A DNA stretch of 64,000 bases from Cladocopium goreaui (Eukaryota; Sar; Dinophyceae; Suessiales; Symbiodiniaceae), in contig CAMXCT020001822.1 in NCBI GenBank assembly GCA_947184155.2, forward strand, positions 1 to 64,000. Reading direction: 5' to 3'. The position numbers and the translations under genes are program-made. Of this stretch, positions 9,801 to 20,252 are shown piece by piece. Each line of letters begins with the position of its first letter. Position 1 is the first letter of the stretch. The notes below the pieces were generated by a model, which saw only the letters and a program-made list of their open reading frames with translations, ran no database searches and was not told the origin of the DNA.

Positions 9801-11928
9801 CGACACCGGCACGGCGGGACCACATGGAAAAGGTGGTTCGAGCTGTCATGAGTACCAGGTCTGAGGAGCTCCCAAACTTCGAGGATCTTGACAAGGTGGT
9901 GTATCCCCAGTTGGATGCGAGCGATGTGTGACACGGCATTTACAAGTCAATTTTCAGTCAATATCATATATAAGTCCTGTCTGTCATTGACACATCATTC
10001 AGATTTGTCAAGTTTCAGTCAATTTCATATACAAATCCTGCCTGTCTGACACATCATTCAGATTTGTCAAGTTTCAGTCAATTTCATATACAAATCCTGT
10101 CTGTCATTGACACATCATTCGCAATATTTCGGTTAATTTCATATACAAGTCCTGTCCTTTGACATATCACTCAGATTTCATTTGCAAGTCAAATTTCAAT
10201 CAATTTCAGATACAAGTCTTATTTGTCATTGACACATCATTGACACAGCCAGCATGTCACAAACACATGCTGTAGGTCATCTACTCCATATCACTCACAT
10301 CCTGCATGTCATGGGCATGTTGACCTGTGTGACATTAATTCTGTCTCTGTGTTTCTTTGATCCCTGTTCATCTCAGGTACTTGTTCTTCGATGGAGGCCG
10401 TGCTGGAACTCAATCTGCATTCATGCAGCTCTTCAAGGCAGTTGAATCGGGACCTTACTCCAAGCATACTTTTGTCTTGAGCTATGCCGAGGAGAGTGTG
10501 AAGGACCATAGGAAGGCCTGTTTTTGCATGTTCTTGCAGTCTGTCACCTGCGCATGATGATTTTGTTTAGGTAGTTAAAACCTTAATTGTCTTGTTGAGT
10601 CACTTCAGGCCCGTTCATTGTCTGGATCTTCAGTGGAGCGGGGTGTTTCTTGGCAAGAAGTTGGTTAAGGGGGCTTAGCTGTGGTACACTGGTGGGTTTC
10701 ATGTGCCATGCTGATTGATTTCAATGAAGCAGAAGCAACCCTGCACCATGTGGATGCTTGACAGTCAAGGATGTCCTTTGCTACCCTTAGGTCTTTACAC
10801 TCCCCCAGGTTGAGACCATCGTGGCGGTCCCTGGTGACTCCGCTCGCATGGGCACCATCGTTGGAAGTCGCCGAAATGTGAACCACTCTGGAACTACAGC
10901 TGGAAGCTGCCTGATGGAATGTTTGAAATCGATGTTGAAAGATGTTCCTCTCCTGGCCACTGCTGACAAACATGCCATGATGGGCGGAGCCCGTGTTGCA
11001 GACGAGAGCAGGGTGTCTGCTTCAACAAGAGGTTTCTTGGCAAGAAAGAATTATTTCAACACTGAACAGTTCAGTTGCATCTTCAACAGTTCAGCTTGTT
11101 TTTTTTGAGTGCCAGCCACAGTGACACACTGCAACATGTTTTTCTGAGGCCAAGATGTTCCAGGGATGGAGCCCATGGATTGGTCCATCCTGAGCCCGAA
11201 AGTCTTCGAAGAGATCATTCATCGATTTCGCCCCAAGGCTGTCCTGCTGCTTACAGCATCTTGCCCGTCAATCCTGGCTCCCCTGCTTGAAAGCCAAATA
11301 CCAACTTTGGCAGTGTGTCTCTTGGATCAAAAGTGCTTCATTTGCAAGCTGTCCAAACATTTTTTTACATGTCACGGAGGAGTTGGTTTTTTCAGCAACA
11401 CTTGGCCCTGTTGCAGTCCTGATCCAAGGCTACTCTTCAAAGCACGAGGCATGGTATCGCGACAATGCCAGCAAGGCCCTCTTCAAGCTCATGTGCCAGG
11501 CCAAATCCAGACACTACCAGCCGGAGGTTGTCAAGGCAATCAAGGACACAAAGAAGCAGGATGATGACCAAGTCAATCCAGAGCCGAAAAGGAAAACTCG
11601 TGGTGGTGGTGGTAGCAGGACATCCGAGAAACCCAAGCGCAAGAGCAGGGGTGGCAAAGCAAAGGGCAAGGGACGAGGAAAGGGCAAAGGCAAAGGATCC
11701 AAAAAGCGAAAGGCCAGCGTTGATGAGGGCGACGAAGAAGAGGATTTTCTTGAAGAAGATGAAGAGGACAGCATCCTATTCGAACCTTTTTTACTTGGAA
11801 TGTTTTTTCTTATTGGTGACATTTCATAGTTCTCTCACATGCCGTCGTTGTTGAATCGTTGAATCTTGCCAGGAGGATGAAGCCAGTGAAGCCGGCGATG
11901 ATGATGATGAAGAAGAGGATTCTGTGTA
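6802..11928 (+). CDS. Large dinoflagellate-type protein, at least 12 exons, basic/acidic tail
   Basis: ATG 6802 opens an exon with a Lys-rich start and HACFGCRWKP (6802-6898). A phase-1 intron holding a CAT/CAC tract follows, then 7007-7088 and 7202-about 7598. Further coding blocks are about 7641-7916, 7992-8233, 8338-8545, 8740-8830, 8965-9045, 9313-9928, 10379-10518, 10609-10660, 10808-11009, 11157-11345, 11383-11787 and 11874-11928. Block 9313-9928 ends where a GT donor would remove its apparent stop. Later blocks carry YLFFDGGRAGTQSAF, AVPGDSARMGTIVGS and KAVLLLTASCPSILAPLL, a hydrophobic beta-alpha pattern like a nucleotide- or SAM-binding fold but without a clean glycine loop. The tail alternates GKGRGKGKGKGSKKRK with Asp/Glu runs, typical of nuclear proteins. 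I recall similar proteins from Symbiodiniaceae but know no function. An in-frame TGA at 7730-7732 is unexplained. Confidence 0.5.
6901..6970 (+). repeat. CAT/CAC trinucleotide tract in an intron
   Basis: An imperfect run of CATCAC/CATCAT triplets would read as polyhistidine. Splicing from the GT at 6899 to the AG at 7006 removes it and keeps phase (1 to 1), so I treat it as intronic. Confidence 0.6.
9945..10250 (+). repeat. Tandem repeat of about 60 bp, five copies, inside an intron
   Basis: Five degenerate copies contain TTTCATATACAAATCCTG, then CTGTCATTGACACATCATTC and AGATTTGTCAAG. They lie between the coding blocks ending at 9928 and starting at 10379. Most copies carry the GTCATTGAC word that is scattered through introns of this region. 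Confidence 0.75.
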
Positions 11929-13040
11929 AGGTGCTTTTTCTGTCTGATTAGTTTGTCAACTCAACTTTTATTGAAGTCTAAACCCAAAAGAATGTTGAAC
12001 TTGCCCCCAGGTTTTCCGCACCAGCTGACTGTCTGACCTGCAGCAGCTGAGAAGCTCATGTGGGCGTTATCAGTGTCGTACAGGGCTCAGTGTTTTGAAC
12101 ACACTGTCAATTTTGTTTCATCGTCAATGACACAGACTGTTTCACATTGACATTTTGAATTCGCTGTCACTGACTTAGATTTTTTCACATGTCAATTCGC
12201 TGTCACCCTTTCACATCAGATGTTTTGAATGCACTGTCAACGACTGACGATTCACATATTTATAAAAATCAACATTATGATAAGTTGAATTCACTGTCAA
12301 TGACTGTGGCTGATTCGCATTTGTTTGATCCAAAATTGTTTTGTATTCACTGTCAAAGACTGAAACTGTTTCGCGGAATGAGGATTGGACCTGCTGCGTT
12401 TTGGGTCTTGCTTGGGCCCTGGTTTGCTTGCTTCTCTCAGCAACTGTCTAAGGCATTGTAACATCTGATTCTTTCCTGTTAGTGAACTGCTGACTGATGG
12501 CATGGTTGTGATGATGATGATGATGATGATGATGTGATTGCCGTTTTCAATCAGTTTTGAATCAGGATCAATGATTGGAATGGTAGTTGGTGCCAATGAT
12601 TGCATCAGTCCTGCCTTGGCCCTCATCGTGCTGAGGAATTTTGAATGGAATGTGGGATTGGGCAACCAACTTCTCACTTGTCAGCCTGAGCCTCATCAGT
12701 TTATAGCTGAATACAATCTGCAGAATCAATGACACTTGTTGTGGAATGTTGCAGACAAGTCGACTCACATGCATAGTCTGTATCATAACTAATTCTCTCC
12801 TGGCACTGTCAAAGTGTTTGATTGACACAAAAGCCACCCACGATGTGAAAGCCGTTTTGGCTTCCCAGCTTTCCAGCCAGGTGACTCTGAGTTTGATGGA
12901 TCGAATTTTGAAATCATGTTCAACTTGTCATTGACATTCCATTGGCAAACAAAAGACGATGACTGAAAGAGAAACACACTTGTCATTGACTGCAATTGAC
13001 CTTCACTGCAATTGACATTGACTGCATCTGGCTCCCCACT
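11929..13040. other. Spacer with degenerate CACTGTCAA repeats and a (GAT)n tract
   Basis: From about 12085 to 12370 a loose repeat of roughly 50-60 bp recurs: TTGAAT..CACTGTCAAnGACTG..TTCACAT. A GAT trinucleotide tract lies at about 12508-12534. Several GTCAWTGAC words are present. I see no convincing coding exon. Confidence 0.5.
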
Positions 13041-13059
13041 GATTCCTTTGCTGCCCCAT

Positions 13060-13757
13060 GTCCAGCAGCATGATGTTCTTCCAGCAGATCAATGGTCGCA
13101 ACCAGCATCAAGCCTTTGGCGATGAGCTATTCCAACAAAGGGCTCGCCGAAGGCGACTTGGCCGCAATGTTTTCAGATGTGCCGAATTCTGAATAATGTT
13201 TGCTGAAAGCTTCAGACTGAATGCCTTGATTGATTCTTGCCTTTGTCACCTTTTTTCAGCAACATCGACCTAGGATGATGGATGATGTGCTGTCAGTGTC
13301 ATCATCGCGGTCAAGCGATGAGGACTGGGAAGACTTGCTTTTGCAGCGTCAGAGGAAGAGACAGAGGTGTGACGACACTGATGATCGGACCACATGGCCA
13401 AAGATTCCGGAGCCAGAGTTTCCACCGTCTTGGAAGTTGAATCCAGGGAAGACACCAGGACCACAAACACCAATGACACCAATGTTTGTGGCACCAGGGA
13501 AGACACCACTAACACCAATGTTTGTGGAACCAAGCCAGGCTCCAGGCAAGCCAAGGCTGGTGTTGAAGCCATCCAAGTCCGTCAAACAGCCGCCATCAGT
13601 CACCGTTGAAATTGCCAATGTCTCTCCTTTGGGTGCCATCAAAGTCACCGGGCACATCAAATGGGAAGGAATGCCTGGTAGCTTCTCTATGTTGGTGCCC
13701 GGCATGCAAGTGATTGAAGTGAAGGAGAAAGGGGCCCCAAGTGGAATCTACGCCTGA
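13060..13757 (+). CDS. Unknown small protein, two visible exons
   Basis: A first exon-like segment (about 13060-13175) encodes Gln/Arg-rich sequence with FFQQINGRNQHQAFGDELF and a run of arginines. After an intron ending in a pyrimidine-rich TTTTTTCAG at 13259, the second exon 13260-13757 gives an acidic Ser-rich start, a KRQRC basic cluster, a Pro/Thr-rich segment repeating TPMFVxPGKTP-type words, and a compact C-terminal part (VTVEIANVSPLGAIKVTGHIKW) ending in GIYA and a TGA. The end looks like a small beta-rich domain. I do not recognise the family. The start is not defined; the gene could continue from the large gene upstream, about 1.1 kb away, but that gene has its own stop. Confidence 0.45.
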
Positions 13758-14660
13758 TTGGCTTGATTGTGGAAAGCTACTTTTGCAACTTGCATCTGGG
13801 ACGCGAAAGTCGTTCCCTCGAATAATAGTCTAGCGGAGCCATTTTTGAACGCGAACGACGTTCCGAAATTCCGCTTTTAAATTAGCACCAATTTGGGGTA
13901 TGTCATGATGACATCGTCAGGATCTGATGAAAAAGTGCTGGGCTGCGTGCTGCGCTGTTGACAATGACAATCTTGTTGGCATGGTCAACATGTGTATTAA
14001 GCATTCACTGCCTTTTAAACATCACTGACTTGTCTATCCCCCTGAGGTCTTTCTGCTTCACCGCTTGGAGTAGCTTCACCGCTCATCGTCGAAGCGAAGA
14101 AAAAGGGGAGTGTCTTCGGAAAGCTGTTGGGTGATTGTCAATGACATCCTAGGGAAATGAATTCCTGGTGACATTCTTGAGAACTAGTCAGTGTCACAAA
14201 AATAATTTCAATCGGTCACTAACATACTTGAGCAAGTCCAGTCATTGACACACGTGCCATGGTCAAAAATTATCATTGGGTTAGTTGCCAAAGGGGATAG
14301 TCATCTAACCAGTCATCAATGTGTTGGTTGGGGTTTGGAATGTCGGATCAGAATCCATTAATTAAATTTCAATATTTTTGACCATGGCGCAAATTTGATT
14401 TTCAGGTCATTGACTTTCTTCAGTTTTGCAGTCATTGACTCCATCAAACCACTTACACATGGCTAAAAGCTCACTGAACGTCGGTTGGATCAAATCAAAT
14501 TATGGCAAGACTTAGGCAAAACTTCCCCAAATAAATCATAGTTGGGTTATGGCAAATGAAATCAGGGATGATAGGTTGTGAAATATTTCTAACACAAACT
14601 CTTAGACTTACTCAAGATGATATATTTTTGGAAACAAAATTTAGAGAGCATAAAAAGAAT
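13758..14660. other. Non-coding spacer
   Basis: No supported gene. The stretch holds at least four more GTCAWTGAC words (near 14136, 14238, 14406 and 14432), the last before the satellite block. It includes an AT-rich part at 14480-14660. Confidence 0.5.
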
Positions 14661-14662
14661 AC

Positions 14663-16626
14663 CTTAATCAGCAGCCAGAAGATCGTCAAAGAAAGTAGGC
14701 TGGGCGAATTGAAGATCGTCAATGAATGTAGAAGTTTAACGGGGCTGGGAGAATTAAACCCTCATTGAAGATCTTCAATGAATGTAGAAGTTTAACGGGG
14801 CTGGGAAGAATTAAACCCTCATTTAAGATCGGCCATGAATGTAGAAGTTTAACGGGGCTGGGAGAATTAAACCCTCATTGAAGATCGTCCATGAATGTAG
14901 AAGTTTAACGGGGCTGGGGAGAATTAAACCCTTGTTGAAGATCATCCATGACTGTAGAAGTTTAACGGGGGTGGGGAGAATTAAACCCTCATTGAAGGTC
15001 GTCCATGAATGTAGAAGTTTAACGGGGCTGGGGAGAATTAAACCCTCATTGAAGATCTTCAATCAATGTAGAAGTTTAACGGGGCTGGGGAGAATTAAAC
15101 CCTCATTGACGATCTTCAATGAATGCAGAAGTTTAACGGGGGTGGGGAGAATTAAACCCTCATTGAAGATCGTCAATGAATGTAGAAGTCTAACGGGGCT
15201 GGGGAGAATTAAAACCTCATTGAAGATCGTCCATGAATTGAATGTAGAAGTTTAACGGGGGTGGGGAGAATTAAACTCTCATTGAAGATCGTCAATGAAT
15301 GTAGAAGTTTAACGGGGCTTGGGAGAATTAAACCCTCATTGAAGATCGTCCATGAATGTAGAAGTTTAACGGGGCTGGGAGGAATTAAACCCTTATTGAA
15401 GATCTTCAATGAATGTAGAAGTTTAACGGGGCTGGGGAGAATTAAACACTCATTGAAGATCGTCCATGAATTAGAAGTTTAACGGGGCTGGGGAGAATTA
15501 AACCCTCATTGAAGATCGTCCATGAATGTAGAAGTTAAACGGGGCTGGGGAGAATTAAACCCTCATTTAAGATCGTCCATGAATGTAGAAGTTTAACGGG
15601 GCTGGGGAGAATTAAACCCTCATTGAAGATCGTCAATGAATGTAGAAGTTTAACGGGGCTGGGAGAATTAAACCCTCATTGAAGATCGTCCATGAATGTA
15701 GAAGTTTAACGGGGCTGGGAGAATTAAACCCTCATTGAAGATCTTCGATGAATGTAGAAGTTTAACGGGGCTGGGAGAATTAAACACTCATTGAAGATCG
15801 TCCATGAATGTAGAAGTTTAACGGGGCTGGGAGAATTAAACCCTCATTGAAGATCTTCAATGAATGTAGAAGTTTAACGTGGCTGGGAAGAATGAAACCC
15901 TTATTGAAGATCTTCAATGAATGTAGAAGTTTAACGGGGCTGGGAGAATTAAACCCTTTTTGAAGATCTTCGATGAATGTAGAAGTTTAACGTGGCTGGG
16001 AGAATTACACCCTCATTGAAGGTCGTCCATGAATGTAGAAGTTTAACGGGGCTGGGGAGAATTAAACCCTCATTGAAGATCTTCAATGAATGTAGAAGTT
16101 TAACGGGGCTGGGGAGAATTAAACCCTCATTGACGATCTTCAATGAATGCAGAAGTTTAACGGGGCTGGGAGAATTAAACCCTCATTGAAGATCTCAGAT
16201 GAATGTAGAAGTTTTAACGGGGCTGGGAGAATTAAACCCTCATTGAAGATCTTCAATGAATGTAGAAGTTTAACGGGCTGGGAGAATTAAACCCTCATTG
16301 AAGATCTTCGATGAATGTAGAAGTTTAACGGGGCTGGGAGAATTAAACCCTTATTGAAGATCGTCAATGAATGTAAAGTTTAACGGGGCTGGGAGAATTA
16401 AACCCTCTTGAAGATCTTCAATGAATGTAGAAGTTTAACGGGGCTGGGAGAATTAAACCCTCATTGAAGATCTTCATGAATGTAGAAGTTTAACGGGGCT
16501 GGGAGAATTAAACCTCATTGAAGATCTGTCCCTCATTGAAGATCGTCAGAATGTAGAAGTTTAACGGGGCTGGGAGAATTAAACCCTCATTGAAGATCGT
16601 CAATGAATGTAGAAGTTTAACGGGGC
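14663..16626 (+). repeat. 56/57-bp minisatellite, about 35 copies
   Basis: The unit contains GAAGATCGTCAATGAATG, then TAGAAGTTTAACGGGGCTGG and GAGAATTAAACCCTCATT. Units of 57 bp keep one frame open (a 19-residue periodic peptide with ECRSLTGLGRIKPSL). Units of 56 bp shift it, so long open frames appear and vanish on both strands without codon logic. Variants alternate GATCGTC and GATCTTC and carry single-base indels. There are no unique spacers, so it is not a CRISPR array. Confidence 0.95.
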
Positions 16627-16805
16627 GAGGTAGTGTTCAGAGGGGGTCGCTGGGTTGATCTTCGAAGATGCAACATATATTCAAAGGGGGTGGCGGGGCT
16701 GATGTCTCAAGGTGCAACGTATTGTTCAGAGGGGGTTGGGGAGTTGATGTCTTGTGATGGTGAAGATGCAACATAGTGTTCAGAGGGGGTTCCAGGGCTA
16801 CTGTC
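16627..16805 (+). repeat. Degenerate GTTCAGAGGGGGT tandem repeat
   Basis: Four degenerate units of roughly 50-60 bp contain TGTTCAGAGGGGGT and GATGCAACATA. They abut the end of the 56/57-bp satellite. Confidence 0.7.
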
Positions 16806-16807
16806 TC

Positions 16808-17158
16808 AGCTTGTCCGGTGGCTTCTCGGCTTCTCGGCTTCTCGGCTTGTCCGGTGGCTTCTCGGCTTCTCGGCTTCTCGGCTTGCCCGGCGGCTTCTCG
16901 GCTTCGCGGCTTCTCGGCTTCTCGGCTTGCCCGGCGGCTCCCGGCTTCGCGGGCTTCTCGGCTTCTCCGGCTTGTCCGGCTGCCTTCTCGGCTTCTCGGC
17001 TTCTTGGCTTCTCGGCTTGTGCCGGGCTTCTCGGCTTCTCGGCTTCTCGGCTTCTCGGCTTCTCGGCTTCTCGGCTTGTGTCGTACTTCGCGGCTTCTCG
17101 GCTTCTCGGCTTCTCGGCTTGTGTCGGGCTTCTCGGCTTCTCGGCTTCTCGGCTTCTG
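16808..17158 (+). repeat. CTTCTCGG satellite (8-9 bp)
   Basis: The stretch is composed almost entirely of CGGCTTCTCGG words with interspersed TTGTCCGG, TTGCCCGG and TTGTGTCG variants. All frames on both strands stay open (for example GFSASRLL on plus, EAEKPRSR on minus), which is a composition effect and not evidence for a protein. Confidence 0.9.
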
Positions 17159-18439
17159 GTCGCATTTCTGGGCCCCTTTTGCCCGTGCTTTGGAAATAAT
17201 GGCTTCCGGGTGGCCACGTCATAACACAGCGGCACAGCTCCAAAGTCTACATCTTCTAAGGTGTTTTAATGCCAAGCAAGATCGAATTAACGAATCAACG
17301 AACATGAACGATATTCCAGGCATCGAAAAAAACAGCTCCCATCACTCCCATCCTAGGCATCCCGACAGCGAGCTCCTGAGCTCCTGTGGAACGCGCGAGG
17401 TTATGCCACCGCACATTACCGGCATTTCCGAACCTTTCGTCAACATGGATTCAAAAACAACTCTCGGTCGAAGTTGATATGCTGTTGAAAATCCTTGCCA
17501 TCGATAAATGGAAGATATGGTGGCAAAGGCACAAATCAGATTGCCTCGGAAGTGGCGCATTGATGCATCTCTCTATTGTTCAGTGGCTGTTTGTTGAAAG
17601 GTTTTCGTGGGGGTTATGATACTCTACGACCTGGATCAGACATCATGCCATTTTACCAACTTTCTAATGACTTTCTGACTGAGATACACTTTCCACTGTT
17701 GGATTAGCGTCACTCACCGAATTCAAATTCCACGACCATGTTCAGAAAAAAACAGCATGCAGGGCCATGGACCTTGGCTCGTCAAGTCAGAGCTGTTGCG
17801 GCGCCGCAGGGAGCTTCCTGTCAGATGGCGGCACAGGTCAAAGTCCTGGTATTTGAGCATCAAAATAGCTGGTAAAATCATATTCATCTCCCCAAAGCAG
17901 GGCATTGTACTTATTAGAGCTTTCTGATCTATTTTGATTTTTGGTTTATGGAAATAAGTAATAAATCACCACCAAAATAATAGGGGTTGCGTTTTCTATC
18001 TTCTCGGGGCCCCTTTTTATGTTGATATACATCAGTTGGGATTTTTTGGACCCGACAAAATTCCAGCTGGGGCCGGCCAATCTTCATCATTTTTCAGGCA
18101 AAACATGTCAAACCGGTCAATCAATAATCGCCTAGAATCATTAAGGAGCATCGAAGCCAAGGGGTCCAAGGTTCACTTAGGACGACTTTTTGGATCACTT
18201 AGGCCGACAATCTTGGATGTGGAAAAAACAATAGGGTTTATATTTGGGGGGAACTGGGGACTGGGGACAATGGGAACGACTAGAGGTACAGGACACGACT
18301 ATTGACATCCACTTGTGCAAGTCTGTCGAAATCATGTTCGGATATATCATGATATATCGATATATCTGTCTATTGCAAATATAATCATGTACCTGTGACG
18401 TAGGCCTAAGCGAGCCAAAACGTAGGCCTAAGCGAGGTA
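17159..18439. other. Stretch with no supported gene
   Basis: I see no convincing exon or RNA gene. The only local feature is a direct repeat of ACGTAGGCCTAAGCGAG (about 18397-18413 and 18420-18436), just before the duplication array begins. Confidence 0.4.
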
Positions 18440-19410
18440 CTGACCAAAGTAGGCGCTGCTTTCCTCAAATCTTGTGTTCATTAAGCCTTCATACGGTTTT
18501 TTTTATCAAATGTCAAAAGTCAAAGCTCCCATTTCGATTCTTACATGTTTTAATTCTGCCTGCCATCCCATAGTTGTAATTAGAGGAAATGCAAGCGGGC
18601 AATGCCAAAAAAATATATATGATGTGTTTACAAACATGAAAACTGAAAAAAACACACACAAAGACACACTGGTTCGTTCTTCTGACCCATCGACCCTGCA
18701 TGTGGCCCGCCTTCACCATCCACCTAAAAGGGTCACAGGTTCGAACTCGCGCAGCTCCAGACCTCAGCGAGGCGAGCCTGGAAAAAAACCGAGTGGCAAG
18801 GAAACGCGGGAAACTCTTGAGGAGATGGGGCTCAGTGACTCAGTGCTGATGGGTCAAGTCGGTCAGAATGTCAAAATGAATGTCAAAATGTAAGCCAACA
18901 TCCAATGTTGCTGATGTCCATCGGTGCAGTTTTAGTCCTGTTGGTTTTGACCCACATCCGTGCCAGGCGGATTCTAAATCTGGAACTGCTCCCACAGTTC
19001 AACTGGCGCATCCCACAAATTGCAATCTGAGCCAAAGGACGACATTCGAATGCGCCACACCTGCACAGCGAGGGATTGAATGGCTCACAGATTGCCGACC
19101 ACATGCAAAGTGCATCAGAGTTCTGTGTCCACAGCAATTCGCAGAGGCTTCTTGGAATGCATGAAACTTCCAGGTCAGAGCAACAAAACTCTGTATAAAT
19201 TGTCGGGAGCAGCGAGCGCTAGCAAAGCCATTTCTTGCGGTACATGCCCAACTGCCCAACTGCCACTGAGGCTGGTCGCGGGTTCGCACTTGGAAATTAG
19301 GCACTCGGCTTGCTAACTGAAACAAAACTGAATGCCATATAGTTTTTTTTTTAAGAAGTGAGACATAGTCAGCCTGCCCCTTGCGGTCTGATTCTGTCAC
19401 TACACGTCAC

Positions 19411-19775
19411 TGATACTTGAGCTTGATGACTGGCAAAGCTGTGCCAAGCGCACAGGTAGCCCTGCATCTTAGCATGGTCTCATGCCAAAGCCGGCATCAG
19501 GCCGCGTCACTACAAAATCTCTTCCTGAGCTCTGATACTTGAGCTTGACGACTGGCAAAGCTGTGCCAAGCGCACAGGTAGCTCTGCATCTTAGCATGGT
19601 CTCATGCCAAAGCCAGCATCAGGCCGCGTCGCTACAAATCTCTTCCTGAGCTCTGATACTTGAGCTTGATGACTGGCAAAGCTGTGCCAAGCGCACAGGT
19701 AGCTCTGCATCTTAGCATCGTCTCATGCCAAAGCTAGCATCAGGCCGCTCTGCGGCGATCTTTGGGCTTCTCCTC
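19411..19775 (-). repeat. Triplicated 121-122-bp segment of the gene's C-terminal region
   Basis: Starts at 19411, 19533 and 19654 show three tandem copies of a block that corresponds to the last coding part of the glyoxalase gene (GCACAGGTAG.TCTGCATCTTAGCAT; compare the end of copy B). The pseudogene thus carries its 3-prime coding end amplified in tandem. Confidence 0.85.
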
Positions 19776-19779
19776 ATTG

Positions 19780-20252
19780 TATGTGCTGAGCATGGATGAG
19801 CATGGCATCATATGGCATCCATGAGTTTCTTGTACTTCGGGACATAGCCTGGTTTCTTCTCCTTGGCATTCTCCTTGAAGAGGCAAAAGGCCGTGGGGAC
19901 GTCGCAGTTGCAAAGCTCCAAGTAGTAGCCATCGGGGTCACGCACAATGATCTTCCCGTCACTGCTCTCAAAAGCTTCCACCAAGTTCTCTCCCTTCTGA
20001 GGATCAGATGGAATGTTTTGCAACGGCACCTCGTATTCCAGCAACTTTTCCAAGACCTTGTAAGGCTCATTGGTGTCCGATGATTCGACAGCTGATGGGG
20101 TCTCCTTGCAGAAAAAGACCAACAACATCACGAGGACCACCAAAGCATTGCTGGTGATCAGCACAGTTGTTGCGCCCACAGGAGCTTCCAAGAGCTTAAC
20201 TCCTGCCCCGGTCAAAGCGCAATACACCAAGAATGCCAGGCGCAAAGCCATG
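19780..20252 (-). pseudogene. Glyoxalase/VOC-domain gene, copy A (pseudogene)
   Basis: The minus-strand frame from about 20252 reproduces the N-terminal membrane part of the intact copies (MALRLAFLVYCALTGAGV...). It then jumps from the VES linker straight to DTNEPYKVLEKLLEYEV, deleting about 90 residues. Three of the four metal ligands of the fold (the His of VNHIAI, the Glu of NLELHL and the His of VSHIAL) are lost; only the Glu of GYYLELCNC remains. The sequence breaks off after KLMDA, with a small duplication of GAGCATGG, and the downstream half of the protein is missing apart from the amplified 122-bp blocks. It cannot form the usual metal site. It is the most diverged copy in the array and has no start-to-stop equivalent of the 453-477-residue proteins. 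Confidence 0.85.

Noticed and set aside
14663-16626. CRISPR array
   Set aside because: Units are contiguous, without unique spacers, in a eukaryotic context.
16806-17477. Long frames of GFSASRLL or EAEKPRSR peptides as coding genes
   Set aside because: They arise from the CTTCTCGG satellite, which is open in every frame.
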